A stretch of DNA of 64,000 nt from Ferrimicrobium sp. (GCF_027364955.1 NZ_DAHXOI010000013.1:1-64000), one strand, 5' to 3'. Counted from the first letter of the stretch, positions 17,880-27,744 are shown. Notes: generated by a model from the sequence alone, not told the origin. A program made the numbers and translations.

Positions 17880-18204
17880 GATAGCCTCACTTTCTTCTGT
17901 AAGGAGAACCCATTCAGCGCTCTCCCCTGACCATTATTTACACTCGGGTGAATACAAACATGCGAACCGCGCGATTGCAATACCGCTACCACCGACGAGC
18001 TCCGTGACAACCGACTAACCGCGATTCCGACTATCATTCGCGTCACCACTGTCATCTACCACGAACACCCTGGACTTGACCCTCTCGCATCAGGCCGAAC
18101 ACTCCTACCAACGAGTCTAGTTGCTCCAGCGAGGGCAGCACTTTGCGAGGGTAGCACGTACCGGTCCGGATCATCGCGACTGTGGCGTTGGTGAGTGGCG
18201 GGGC
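17880..18204. other. 325-bp intergenic stretch
   Basis: No gene is supported. It holds the promoter side of the peroxiredoxin gene and the downstream side of the marC-like gene. AT-rich sequence around 17933-17955 may contain the peroxiredoxin promoter, but no clear box pair is visible. Confidence 0.5.
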
Positions 18205-18807
18205 TCAGTGTCCGTGAGCGAAAGCTAAGACTCCAGAGGCAGCCAGTTGGACTGCGATGGCGGCCAGGAGGAGACCAAAGACCCGAGAGAGCAACTCAAT
18301 ACCCCCTTCGCGTAACAGCCGGCTGAGATGCACGGAGAATCGAAGTACAACTAGGAGCACCACCATCACCACAACGATCACGACACCGAGCCCAAGCGCA
18401 TTTCCCACCGAATGCACCTCACCCGCGAACACCAAGACCGTCGCGATCGCACCTGGGCCGGCAATCAAGGGCGTTGCGAGGGGAACCAGTGCCACATTCA
18501 CCTTGGACTGTGCCGTGAGTTCCGCTTGCTTCCCCGTCAAAAGCTGTAACGCTACAATCAACAACAACAGACCACCAGAGACCTGGAGGGCGGGCAGCGA
18601 GATGCCAAGATAGCTCAGGATCTCTCTGCCGAAACCGGCGAAGACGGCTAGCACGGCGGTCGCCACCAACACCGCCTCAAGCGCGAGTCGTTGACGCGCC
18701 TTGGTGCCTTTACCTTGGGTCACCACAAGGAATGTTGGCACGTTGCCAATCGGATCCGTAATCACGACGAGCGTGACAAAACTCTCCACCAGGAACTTCG
18801 TATCCAC
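18205..18807 (-). CDS. MarC family integral membrane protein
   Basis: A 200-residue protein with six hydrophobic helices. The MarC family signature lies in the first helix (FVTLVVITDPIGNVPTFL), and the second half repeats the theme in PLATPLIAGPGAIATVLV, the duplicated half of the fold. The function of MarC proteins is poorly known; once linked to multidrug resistance, they are now viewed as putative small-molecule exporters. GTG 18807 is chosen as start because the family begins a few residues before the first helix and AAAGG lies upstream. The frame is open for 30 more codons. Confidence 0.88.
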   Translation of the reverse strand: MDTKFLVESFVTLVVITDPIGNVPTFLVVTQGKGTKARQRLALEAVLVATAVLAVFAGFGREILSYLGISLPALQVSGGLLLLIVALQLLTGKQAELTAQSKVNVALVPLATPLIAGPGAIATVLVFAGEVHSVGNALGLGVVIVVVMVVLLVVLRFSVHLSRLLREGGIELLSRVFGLLLAAIAVQLAASGVLAFAHGH

Positions 18808-19008
18808 CGTTATACTGCCTTTTTGAGCGCTACCACTCGCCGAACCAAAGTCTGAAGAAACCCTCAACCCTGCTGATACAAACCGACTACCCGTCACCCG
18901 CGTACGAACTATACTCTTGACTACTCGCTAGGGAAACCGCCGCGAGACTGGCCTGGTAAAAGCTATGGCCAGGCCAGCATAGCTGCAATTCACACGAGGA
19001 GGTGTCGG

Positions 19009-20673
19009 TTGGCGAGTGCCAGGCATACAAGGTCGAAGGGGTCACACCGCGGCCGCAATGCTCTAGTGATCGGCGGTGGCATCGTTGGAGGACTGCTGAT
19101 CGCCGCTGGCATCGTGATGGCAATCAACTGGCCAAAGGCATCCCTCTCTTCCTCCTACACCTCGCTCGGCAAATTGACCACTTCGGGAGCCCACCAACGG
19201 GTTCTTAACGTCGCTGGATCCGTTGGTCAACAGCCTATTCCGGTAGAGCTCCAGGATGGAGAGGTCCTGCCAACCAAGGACATCTCCACCGGCGTGACGA
19301 CAACGATCACGGTAACCCTACAGCGTCCTTCCTGGATCGCTTGGATCGCTGGCAAGACCCAACGACTGACACTTACCAGCCATACTCCCCGTGCGCGCCT
19401 CCTCGATCCTGTGGCGATCGCATCTTCAGGTCAATCTGTTCAGTCTGAATTCTCGAATCCCGTCAGCGTTGTTGCCTACTCCTTCCACTCCACCACAAAG
19501 TATGTGAAGCTCACCAAGGCGACCAGCCACGTCGCCATACCTGGTTCTTCTCACAGCGCCGCCGGGTCGCTGCAGGTGGCGGCTGTCCCTGACCCCTGGG
19601 AGACGCTCCCAGCAGCGTCCAACATGGTCTTTTTCCGCCAAACCGGTTCGACACCTGAGGCGATCATCAGCCCAGACCTCAACAACCTTTCCCCCGAGGC
19701 GACGATCACCATCACGCTCTCCCGACCGGTGACAAAGGTCTTTGGGAACAAGCTCCCTACCATCAGTCCCACCGTCCAGGGCGCCGACCCTGTGAAGGGG
19801 ACCTGGAGTGAACCGACCCCCTACACTCTCACCTTCACACCAACAACGGGTGACTTCTGGCCATCAGAGAGCTTCACCATGACGACCCCTGCCTCGGTCG
19901 CCGTTGTGAGTCCAACCGGTGCCCGTGGAGCCACAGGAGACACGCTCGCGTTGAGCGGTGCGCCGATGTCCATGCTCCGTTTACAGCAGGTATTAGCCCA
20001 GCTCAATTATCTACCCGTCTCCTTCACCTCATCGACCTCCGTTGCCTCAACCGAAGCAGCTCAGGTCAGCGCCCTCCAGTCGCCACCGCAAGGCACCTTC
20101 AACTGGCGCTGGACAATGCCTACGCAGCTCACCTCCCTTTGGAGCCCTGGGAACGCCAATGTCATCACCAAAGGCGCAGTCATGGCATTCGAGGACTTTA
20201 ACGGCCTCAATTACACCAACGGTAGCGGTTGGGCCAATAACCCATTGCTCTGGCCGACCCTGATCAAGGATGTCATCTCCAACAACGTTGACCCGCACCC
20301 CTATGCGTGGATTCAAGTGCAAAAGGCACCGCTACCTGAGACCCTTTATCTCTGGGAGAATGGCAGTGTCGTCTTGACCAGCCCGGCGAACACCGGTATT
20401 GCAGGACTCAAGACTACGAATGGCACTTTCCCGATCTACCTGCGCTTCAAAGAAAATTACATGAGTGGCACCAATCCAAACGGCACCACCTATCACGATC
20501 TGGTTCACTGGATCAATTACTTCCTCGGATCAGAGGCGGTCCACGGGTTTGTGCGAGCACAATACGGCTTCCCGCAGAGTCTCGGCTGCGTCGAACTCCC
20601 TGTGCCCACGGCGGCCGTTGTCTTCCCTCAAGTTCACATTGGAACGCTCGTTACGGTGATGCCGTCTTCATAG
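19009..20673 (+). CDS. large L,D-transpeptidase (YkuD domain) with exported N-terminal region
   Basis: A 554-residue cell-wall enzyme. A short basic N-terminus (HTRSKGSHRGR) precedes a membrane helix at about 19-40. A long serine/threonine-rich extracellular part includes an Ig-like segment (about 215-305) and a possible peptidoglycan-binding-like helix pair (about 325-345). The YkuD catalytic domain occupies about residues 425-554, with the motif HGFVRAQYG-(3)-SLGCVELP holding His and nucleophilic Cys. It should form 3-3 cross-links in peptidoglycan or attach proteins to it. Start TTG 19009 follows GAGGAGGTG at ideal spacing. No neighbour is obviously linked. Confidence 0.88.
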   Translation: MASARHTRSKGSHRGRNALVIGGGIVGGLLIAAGIVMAINWPKASLSSSYTSLGKLTTSGAHQRVLNVAGSVGQQPIPVELQDGEVLPTKDISTGVTTTITVTLQRPSWIAWIAGKTQRLTLTSHTPRARLLDPVAIASSGQSVQSEFSNPVSVVAYSFHSTTKYVKLTKATSHVAIPGSSHSAAGSLQVAAVPDPWETLPAASNMVFFRQTGSTPEAIISPDLNNLSPEATITITLSRPVTKVFGNKLPTISPTVQGADPVKGTWSEPTPYTLTFTPTTGDFWPSESFTMTTPASVAVVSPTGARGATGDTLALSGAPMSMLRLQQVLAQLNYLPVSFTSSTSVASTEAAQVSALQSPPQGTFNWRWTMPTQLTSLWSPGNANVITKGAVMAFEDFNGLNYTNGSGWANNPLLWPTLIKDVISNNVDPHPYAWIQVQKAPLPETLYLWENGSVVLTSPANTGIAGLKTTNGTFPIYLRFKENYMSGTNPNGTTYHDLVHWINYFLGSEAVHGFVRAQYGFPQSLGCVELPVPTAAVVFPQVHIGTLVTVMPSS

Positions 20674-21035
20674 CCTTGATTTGATCACCCTCTGCTTGTC
20701 CATCCGCTACAACTGTGGGGTTGTCATGACCCTGTGCGAGTACCAACCGTCGGCACCATATGAATAGGGTTCGCCTCGTCGCCGCCGACACAAGGAGCCG
20801 ACCTCGGTGAACCGAGGGTTAGCAACAGCAAATAACTGACCCCTCCAGAGAGCTCTCGCTACCGGCCTCGCTCTGTGGAGCTCCAATCGCCAGCATCGAC
20901 GCAAATTCCGTGCGCTGTCTCCCCCTCAACGGGCACCACATTCCCCGGTCTCCTCGAGGTAGGACGACCCCTCAATGCGCATGATATCCAGGTCCTGTCC
21001 AACGTAAAGATTGTGGCTCGACTACGGTAGTAGGC
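20674..21035. other. 362-bp intergenic stretch
   Basis: Nothing supported as a gene. It separates the transpeptidase from the glcD-like operon and should contain the promoter of the latter, but I cannot pick a convincing box pair. Confidence 0.5.
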
Positions 21036-22418
21036 ATGGCGAAGTATACGATGAGCGCTATCAAAGCAGATCTCAGTGCGGTGATGGGCAAGGAGGCAAT
21101 ACTTAACGGAAATATTCCTGAGGCCTACACCCACGACGAGGCCCTGGAACTCGATCCCATCGATCCCCTCGGCGTGGTCTTCCCAACCTCCGATGAGCAA
21201 GTGGCCGACCTCGTCGACTATGCATCCCACTCCAACATCGCACTCGTCGCCCGAGGATCCGGTACCGGCCTCTCGGGAGGAGCGCGACCAGTTACCGACG
21301 GACTCGTCGTGAGCTTTGAGCACATGAACCGCATCCTCTCCATCGACACCATCGACCAAACAGCGAGAGTCGAACCGGGCGTCACCCTCGCCCAACTCGA
21401 AGAGGCGCTAGCCGGAACACCCTACTTCTACCCTGTCTATCCGGGAGAGATGTCAGCCACCCTCGGCGGCAACGTCGCAACCAACGCTGGCGGAATGCGA
21501 GCCATGAAGTATGGGGTGACACGTCACAATGTACTTGGACTCGCGTTCGTCACTGGGAGCGGAATCAGAGCTCGGTCGGGCGGCGCGTATGTGAAGACGA
21601 GCTCTGGCTATGACCTCACCCAGCTCCTCATTGGTTCGGAAGGAACGCTCGCATTGGTCACCGAAGTCCTCGTACGTCTCAGCCTCCGCGCACACACTCG
21701 AACGCTGATCTTGGCGAGCTTCCGGAACTTTGAAGATCTCGCCAACGCAGTCGTGAGCATTCCCGAACGCGGCCTACTCCCCAGCATCTTGGAGTACGTC
21801 GAGGCGACCGGTCTCGCTGCGATGGCCCAACACGCAGGTGTGAGCCTCGGCGTGAGCGCCAACGTCGCCGCAACCACTAGTGCCTACCTCATGATCGAAC
21901 TCGAAGCCATGAGCGACGAAGATCTCTCGTGGCAACTCAATGAAGTGATGGGGCTGCTCAACGTTCATCATTCCACTGAACAGTACCTGCTCGATGAGGG
22001 TCAACGTCAAGGTCTGATCAACGCCCGCGAAGCGGCATTCTGGACCGTCAAGGCCCTTGGGGCAACAATCATACTCGATACGGTGGTGCCCCGTTCACAA
22101 CTGGCCACACTCTTCGCTGGCGCCGCCAGCTGCGCTCGCGAACACGACACCCTCCTTGTTGGCACCGGGCACGTCGGTGACGGCAATGTGCACCTCTCGC
22201 TCTTTGCGTCCGATCCCGTCGAGTGCCATGCGGCAGCAACCGCCATCGTACACCTCGCGACCAGCATCGGTGGTGCCGTCTCCGGCGAGCATGGCATCGG
22301 AGTGGCCAAGCGACAGCTCTTCCTCGAGCAAGAGCCACCTCCTCGCCTCGGTCTCCTCCACTCCATCAAGTCCGTCTTTGATCCCGACAACCTACTCAAC
22401 CCTGGGAAGCTACTATGA
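21036..22418 (+). CDS. FAD-linked oxidase, GlcD / D-lactate dehydrogenase-like
   Basis: A 460-residue flavoprotein of the vanillyl-alcohol-oxidase fold. The FAD-binding segment VARGSGTGLSGGARPV lies at about residues 70-85, followed by EPGVTLAQLEEAL, GGNVATNAGGMRAMKYGVTRHNV and SGYDLTQLLIGSEGTL. The C-terminal HVGDGNVHLSLF and GEHGIGVAKR are typical of GlcD and D-lactate or D-2-hydroxyglutarate dehydrogenases. It oxidises a D-2-hydroxyacid to the 2-oxoacid. It is coupled by an ATGA overlap to a ThDP decarboxylase-like gene, suggesting that the 2-oxoacid made here is the next substrate. No glcE or glcF partner is adjacent. Confidence 0.9.
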   Translation: MAKYTMSAIKADLSAVMGKEAILNGNIPEAYTHDEALELDPIDPLGVVFPTSDEQVADLVDYASHSNIALVARGSGTGLSGGARPVTDGLVVSFEHMNRILSIDTIDQTARVEPGVTLAQLEEALAGTPYFYPVYPGEMSATLGGNVATNAGGMRAMKYGVTRHNVLGLAFVTGSGIRARSGGAYVKTSSGYDLTQLLIGSEGTLALVTEVLVRLSLRAHTRTLILASFRNFEDLANAVVSIPERGLLPSILEYVEATGLAAMAQHAGVSLGVSANVAATTSAYLMIELEAMSDEDLSWQLNEVMGLLNVHHSTEQYLLDEGQRQGLINAREAAFWTVKALGATIILDTVVPRSQLATLFAGAASCAREHDTLLVGTGHVGDGNVHLSLFASDPVECHAAATAIVHLATSIGGAVSGEHGIGVAKRQLFLEQEPPPRLGLLHSIKSVFDPDNLLNPGKLL

Positions 22419-23989
22419 CTACCGGAGCACAACACCTTCTCACCGGCCTGCGTGATGGTGGTGTCGAGTATCTCTTCACCAATCCGGGCACCACGGAAAT
22501 CTACTTCGTCGCCGCGCTTGGACTATCGCGCACCCCTCGTCCTATACTCACTCTCTCTGAAGGTGTAGCGGCGGGAGCTGCTGATGGCGTAGCGCGGATG
22601 ACCGGACGTCCTTCTGCCATTCTCCTCCATCTCGGACCGGGCCTCGCCAACGCCATCGCCTCGCTACATAACGCCAAGCGCGCACACTCTCCAGTCGTCG
22701 TCATCGTCGGCGACCATAGTCCAGCGGTCAGGGTCCAGGATCCGCCGCTTGCATCCGACATCGAGGGCCTTGCGCAGACCTTCTCAAAGACGGTCCTCCG
22801 CGCGACCCCCGACCAACATCCGCGCCATATCGGTGCTATGGCAAGTTACCTCACCCTCGAAGACATGCCAGGGATCGTCACCGTGATCGTGCCGAGCGAC
22901 CTCTCCTGGGGTAACTTTGGACAGATCGCCCCTTTGGCCACTCGCCCGTCGCCCGTGGTCGGGCTTGACACAGCGACCATCGCTCGGGCACGGGTAGCGC
23001 TCGATGACCCCACTGGGACAACAACCGTCGTCGTCGGAGGTGACCTACTGACTCGCGACGGTCACGAAAGCCTTCACCGCCTGACCAGCCGAGAACACCT
23101 TCACCTATGGACCAACACCTTCCCCACTCGGATCGATCGTGGCCCGACAACACCCCCAATCCGGCGCCTACCCTACCTGCCGGAGATGGCGATAGCGGCA
23201 CTCGAAGGCACCCGACACGTCATTGTCATCGGAGGGACACCCCCTGTCCCCTTCTTCGGCTATCCACATCTGCCGGACCGCTTGGTGCCCGACGGCTGTG
23301 AGATCATCACGGTCACCACAAATCCAATAAGGGCCCGAAGTGCCACCGATCAGTTGCTGACGCCTCACAAGGCCACCCCGCTTAACGCTACCGCAGCCCC
23401 TATCCATGACGCAGCACCCTCTGCACCCGACCTCGCCGGTCCACTCAACGCCAGCAACTTTGCCTCGATTGTGGCGCATCTCCTTCCGGGAGAGGCGATC
23501 GTCGTCGACGAAAGCAATACCCTTGGCATCAACCTCGAAGAGGCTACTGCTGATGCACCCCCACATGCATGGCTCCCTGCACTCACCGGCGGCGCGATTG
23601 GTCACGGTCTCGGGCTTGCGATTGGGGCGGCACTCGCTGCCCCCGATCGTCAGGTTTTGGCCCTCATCGCTGACGGATCATCGCTCTATGCACCCCAAGC
23701 GATCTGGACCCATAGCGCCCAAGGACTCAACATCGTCACCATCATACTGATCAACAGGAGCTACGGCATTCTCCACTTCGAACTCGACCGCCTTGGCCCC
23801 GACGCTGCGAATGAGGAGGCCGAAAAACTTCTTTCGCTTGATCACCCTCCTCTCGATCACGCACGACTCGCCGAGGCCTTCGGGGTACCAGCAACCACCG
23901 TAGAGAGTGCAATGGAGTTGCACGATTCCTTGCAGCGAGCACTGCAGTCACGGGGTCCCTCTCTTATCGCTGCAATCTTCACTACCTGA
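22415..23989 (+). CDS. ThDP-dependent enzyme, acetolactate synthase / benzoylformate decarboxylase-like
   Basis: A 524-residue thiamine-diphosphate enzyme. The N-terminal Pyr domain has LFTNPGTTEIYF, the catalytic glutamate in LSEGVAAGAADGVAR and LLHLGPGLANAIASLHNA. The C-terminal PP domain binds ThDP-Mg through ADGSSLYAPQAIWT-(9)-LINRSYGILH. It groups with proteins often labelled acetolactate synthase large subunit-like, but the QAIWT/YGILH pattern is nearer to benzoylformate decarboxylase. A 2-oxoacid decarboxylase acting after the preceding GlcD-like oxidase is the likely role (inference). No regulatory ilvN subunit follows, which argues against acetolactate synthase. Confidence 0.85.
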   Translation: MTTGAQHLLTGLRDGGVEYLFTNPGTTEIYFVAALGLSRTPRPILTLSEGVAAGAADGVARMTGRPSAILLHLGPGLANAIASLHNAKRAHSPVVVIVGDHSPAVRVQDPPLASDIEGLAQTFSKTVLRATPDQHPRHIGAMASYLTLEDMPGIVTVIVPSDLSWGNFGQIAPLATRPSPVVGLDTATIARARVALDDPTGTTTVVVGGDLLTRDGHESLHRLTSREHLHLWTNTFPTRIDRGPTTPPIRRLPYLPEMAIAALEGTRHVIVIGGTPPVPFFGYPHLPDRLVPDGCEIITVTTNPIRARSATDQLLTPHKATPLNATAAPIHDAAPSAPDLAGPLNASNFASIVAHLLPGEAIVVDESNTLGINLEEATADAPPHAWLPALTGGAIGHGLGLAIGAALAAPDRQVLALIADGSSLYAPQAIWTHSAQGLNIVTIILINRSYGILHFELDRLGPDAANEEAEKLLSLDHPPLDHARLAEAFGVPATTVESAMELHDSLQRALQSRGPSLIAAIFTT

Positions 23990-24118
23990 TGGCACTATGC
24001 CACAACCCCGCGATCACCGACTCATCAAGGGCATCGCTCTTCACGGGTTTCGCTTATCAATAAGCTCCCGACCGTCAAGGATCCAACGAGCGTGATGATC
24101 TCCTCTGGCAGGACTACA

Positions 24119-25789
24119 TCACCTCGACTCTTGGTGAAAGTACTCCTCACGGAGGCTGCGTTTGAGAAGTTTCCCGGCCGCGTTACGCGGTAGGGCCCTC
24201 CGTCGAACCTCGATGATGTCAGGAACTTGAAAGGCCGCCAGCCTCGTCGAGAGGAAAGCACGGAGCGCATCAGGATCGAAGGACGACGCCCGCGTGACCA
24301 CCACCGCCGCTACGCGTTCACCAAGGATCTCATCGGGATAACCAAAAACCGCGACATCCTCCACCTCAGGATACTCAAAGATAGCATTCTCCACCTCGAC
24401 GGTAGCCACATTCTCGCCACCTCGGATGATGAGATCCTTCAGGCGATCCACAATCGTCAGGTAACCATCGCTATCGATCGTCGCAATATCACCGGTGCGG
24501 AACCAGTCCCCCTCGAAGACCGCCTGCGTTTCAGCCAGCTTTCCCCAGTACTCCCCAAAGACGGTCGGACCACGCACCAAGAGCTCACCTGCCTCACCGT
24601 CATCTGCCTCGTCTCCCAACGAGTCCACTATCTTGATGTCGGTAACCGGTACCGGCGGACCTGCCGAGCTCGGTCGTTCTTGATAGGATGTGCCATTGTT
24701 AAAGGTCACCAGACCTGCAGTCTCCGTGAGGCCATAGCCATTACCGGGCATCATCTCGGCTGAAGTCCGTCCGATCATTCGAACGAGTTCGGGGGCTGAT
24801 GGGGCACCGCCATAGCTCACCACCTTGACCGACGACAGATCGAACCGGTCACGGTCCGGATGGCGCAGAATCTGTTGGGCAACCGTGGGGACTCCACCAA
24901 AAGACGTCACCCGTTCACGCTCGATCAACGCCAGAGCCTCGAGCGCGTCGAATCGGCGGCTCAACACCAACTTCGCCCCGGTAGCGGTTCCAGGCAGAAG
25001 AATGGCCACACAGCCAGTCACATGGAAAAGAGGAATACTCACCAAGTTCACCGCTTGATCTTGGCTCTCCGACAGATCACCTCCCGCTCGTAGCACTGTA
25101 CGGGCACCCAAATAGAGGGCGTTAAAAAGTGCTTGGAGGAGGTTCTCGTGCCCCAGGACCACTCCTTTGGGTCGACCAGTGGTCCCCGACGTGTAGAAGA
25201 TAGCAGCTGGCCCAGCACCTCCGACCTCGCGGATCATCCCTTCTCGTGACGCCCCATCCCGTACTCGATCGTCGAGCAGCGCCAACGACGGGGCAAGTGA
25301 CAGCTCGGTATCACCGCGTAGCCATAGGTTCATCGCAACCCGGCCCTGGAGCATCGCCGCCCGCTCCTCATCGAGGATAGCGAGCTTGGCTCCCGAATCG
25401 GTGAGGCCATAGACCAGTTCGTCCACCGACCACCAGGCGTTCAGCGGAACCGCAATCAACCCAGCAGCCGTAATGGCAAAGAAGCTAAACACCCACTCCG
25501 GAAAATTCCGCATCGCAATAGCGACGCGGTCTCCGGGCTCAAGCCCCATAGCTTCGAAGGCTCTGATGATGCCAATGATGCGTTCCTTGGCCTCAGCGTA
25601 GGTGACGCGTTGATCCTCAAAAACTAGGTATTCGCGTTCTCCAAAGCGATCGAAGTACTCCATGGTCGCCGCCATCGACCGCGGTACGTGTCGATAGCGT
25701 CGTTTCCCGTTGGGGAGAACCTCGAGTTCAAACGGGGAAGACGCACGCTGCAACAGCAAATCTGCGAAGTCCAAACGATACAAACCCAT
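24119..25789 (-). CDS. acyl-CoA synthetase (AMP-forming)
   Basis: A 556-residue member of the adenylate-forming enzymes that activates a carboxylic acid with ATP and joins it to CoA. The motifs are complete: P-loop IFYTSGTTGRPKGVVLGHE, GYGLTETAG, the ATP-ribose-binding TGDIATIDSDGYLTIVDR followed by LKDLIIRGGENV, and the C-terminal catalytic lysine in AAGKLLKRSL. The short N-terminal region (YRHVPRSM, then a helix) is like medium- or long-chain fatty acyl ligases. The substrate is uncertain. It is convergent with the ThDP enzyme gene. The start is ATG 25789, 38 bp downstream of the HDOD gene on the same strand. Confidence 0.92.
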   Translation of the reverse strand: MGLYRLDFADLLLQRASSPFELEVLPNGKRRYRHVPRSMAATMEYFDRFGEREYLVFEDQRVTYAEAKERIIGIIRAFEAMGLEPGDRVAIAMRNFPEWVFSFFAITAAGLIAVPLNAWWSVDELVYGLTDSGAKLAILDEERAAMLQGRVAMNLWLRGDTELSLAPSLALLDDRVRDGASREGMIREVGGAGPAAIFYTSGTTGRPKGVVLGHENLLQALFNALYLGARTVLRAGGDLSESQDQAVNLVSIPLFHVTGCVAILLPGTATGAKLVLSRRFDALEALALIERERVTSFGGVPTVAQQILRHPDRDRFDLSSVKVVSYGGAPSAPELVRMIGRTSAEMMPGNGYGLTETAGLVTFNNGTSYQERPSSAGPPVPVTDIKIVDSLGDEADDGEAGELLVRGPTVFGEYWGKLAETQAVFEGDWFRTGDIATIDSDGYLTIVDRLKDLIIRGGENVATVEVENAIFEYPEVEDVAVFGYPDEILGERVAAVVVTRASSFDPDALRAFLSTRLAAFQVPDIIEVRRRALPRNAAGKLLKRSLREEYFHQESR

Positions 25790-25827
25790 AGCCCCAATCG
25801 TAGCCTACCCCATCGCACTTCGAGGGA

Positions 25828-26484
25828 TCAGGATGAGACAACATCCCAATCGGCGTGAGCCTGGACCTCTTCGATCACCTCGCGAAGAATGGAACCGAGC
25901 CGATCATCGCCCTGCTGGCCGACAGAAGCAATAAAGGCATCGGGAAAGCACCAGTGTTGTAGGGCTCGCATCGTAATCTCGGCGCTCGTCTCCCCATAGT
26001 GCTCACGTTCAAAGGCCTCACGTTGCAAAGGGGGCAACTGACCCAGCTCGACAAATCCAACCGGGTCCTGCTGGGCTATCAACACCAGCCCTAAGTTGAC
26101 CACTAGTCCAGCGGCGATCGCTACCTGGGCATCGAACCCCTCGGCCTCAGCCCGAACCCCCGCCTTCGTTGCGATGGCTTGGCTCATAAGATTGAGTTCA
26201 TTGGGACAGTGCCCTCCACGCCGACCTAATTCGCTGAGAGTAATGCTTCGTAACCCGAGTACACCAACGACCGAGCAGGCGAACTGCAAGGATTGTACGA
26301 TACCAGCCAACCCGTAGTAGCGAGAGTTCGCTACCCGCATCACCTCTGTCGCCAACACACTGTCACGCGTCACCAGATCAGCGATCTCGTGAAAACCAAC
26401 CGACTCGTCCCCGACTGCCGCCATGATTTCAGCGAGCAACTCACCGTTAGCGACCCCAGCAAGTGCCACCTCAATACTGCGCAC
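25828..26484 (-). CDS. HDOD domain protein
   Basis: A 218-residue protein consisting almost entirely of one HDOD module. It begins with a helix EVALAGVANGELLAEIM and continues with ADLVTRDSVLATEVMRVANSRYYG, the segment most conserved in HDOD proteins. Then come SLQFACSVVGVLGLRSITL and a C-terminal helical bundle. HDOD proteins are HD-phosphohydrolase relatives lacking catalytic residues and act as signalling or scaffolding domains. The GTG start at 26484 overlaps the stop of the diguanylate cyclase gene (TAGTG), so the two are translated together and probably work as one signalling unit. Confidence 0.87.
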   Translation of the reverse strand: MRSIEVALAGVANGELLAEIMAAVGDESVGFHEIADLVTRDSVLATEVMRVANSRYYGLAGIVQSLQFACSVVGVLGLRSITLSELGRRGGHCPNELNLMSQAIATKAGVRAEAEGFDAQVAIAAGLVVNLGLVLIAQQDPVGFVELGQLPPLQREAFEREHYGETSAEITMRALQHWCFPDAFIASVGQQGDDRLGSILREVIEEVQAHADWDVVSS

Positions 26485-27632
26485 TACGAAGCCCTCATCT
26501 GCTTACGGGCATACATCGCACGATCCGCTTTGCGGATCACCTCGCTCGCCGTATCCCCCGCCTCAATCGGTGTGACACCAACAGAGGTGTTCACAGTAAG
26601 GAAGGCGGTGCCGATGGCAATGGCATTCGAGATCGTGTCAGCCAACACCATCTCGATCTCGCGAACTGATCGAGGATCCTCATCGATCAAGACAACGAAC
26701 TCGTCACCAGCAAATCGATAGGCAGCTAGGCCAGCCTCTTGGAGCCGATCGGCCACCTCGATAAGGACACGATCTCCAGCGAGATGGCCCAAGGTGTCGT
26801 TGATCAGCTTGAAGTTATCAATATCACAGAATCCAATCATGGCTCCTTTGAGCTCCCCGCTCGACAGACGCGCTAGGCGGTCGGTGATATCGCTCTCAAG
26901 CCGCCGTCGGTTTGCCAATCCCGTCAGTGCATCGTGGTCAACCTCAAAACTTAGACGAGCTTCGTTGGCGACCTGTTCGGTCACATCCTGTATCGTACCG
27001 ATGAAGGAGACACTGGCATCGCGTGAGGTGACTGGAATCAACGCAATATCGAGTGTGCGTAGGTCGATGTGTTGAGTCGAGACCACCATGGTGGTACGGA
27101 CCGGGACCCCAGTCAAAGCCGTGAGTGCGAGTCCCCGGAGCATCCCTCGATCCTGCTCAGCAAATGCATCCAGCCAGCCCATTCCTAACATATCCGACGG
27201 TATCAAGCCAAAGATAGTCGCCAAGGAGTTATTCACGTAACCGATCCGCAAACCCGTCTCCGAGATGAGGATCCCGATGGGCAGGTTGTCAGCGAGCGCT
27301 TGAAGCTTACGGAAATAATCCGCGCTCTTATGATCCTCGTAGTCGGCCATGGCAAACTCCAACATCCAAGTCGTTGTTGAGACGAGAGTCGTGGTGACCA
27401 CCACATCGAGAAGATAACCAGTCGTATGTCGGAGTGCGACCTCAGTGGAACTACGACGGATGCGATCGAGGTTGAGTCCACCCACGATAGGAAGAGTGCT
27501 GTCAACTAGATCCTCGCGGGCTACGGCAAGCAGATCCGCTAGCGCACTGTTCGCCCATCGCACCCGGTCTGCCTCCACCAGTGCCAACGGTCTTTGCAGT
27601 ACCTCCAAGTACCGAACCAACGACTCATCCAT
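26484..27632 (-). CDS. PAS-GGDEF diguanylate cyclase
   Basis: A 382-residue soluble sensor that makes c-di-GMP. The N-terminal half (about 1-220) contains two PAS-like segments, the second with GLRIGYVNNSLATIFGL and GMGWLDAFAEQDR. The GGDEF domain fills about 225-382: DHDALTGLANRR, IGFCDIDNFKLINDTLGHLAGD, then the signature as RFAGDEF, that is AGDEF instead of GGDEF, which is tolerated in active enzymes. No RxxD inhibitory site stands before the signature. No membrane helix is present. It is coupled to the HDOD gene downstream. Confidence 0.92.
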   Translation of the reverse strand: MDESLVRYLEVLQRPLALVEADRVRWANSALADLLAVAREDLVDSTLPIVGGLNLDRIRRSSTEVALRHTTGYLLDVVVTTTLVSTTTWMLEFAMADYEDHKSADYFRKLQALADNLPIGILISETGLRIGYVNNSLATIFGLIPSDMLGMGWLDAFAEQDRGMLRGLALTALTGVPVRTTMVVSTQHIDLRTLDIALIPVTSRDASVSFIGTIQDVTEQVANEARLSFEVDHDALTGLANRRRLESDITDRLARLSSGELKGAMIGFCDIDNFKLINDTLGHLAGDRVLIEVADRLQEAGLAAYRFAGDEFVVLIDEDPRSVREIEMVLADTISNAIAIGTAFLTVNTSVGVTPIEAGDTASEVIRKADRAMYARKQMRAS

Positions 27633-27744
27633 ACTGCCTTATCGGCAGAAAAGCCTGATCATTAACTGAGAAACCCCATCAAAGCTCGCCCGCAAGGTAC
27701 GCACGAAGGCCCAAGAGTGCCCGTGTGTACTCGAGACCGGAGCT

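Noticed and set aside
22415..23989. Call as biosynthetic acetolactate synthase (ilvB)
   Set aside because: No ilvN or ilvC follows, and the C-terminal motif is nearer to benzoylformate decarboxylase.
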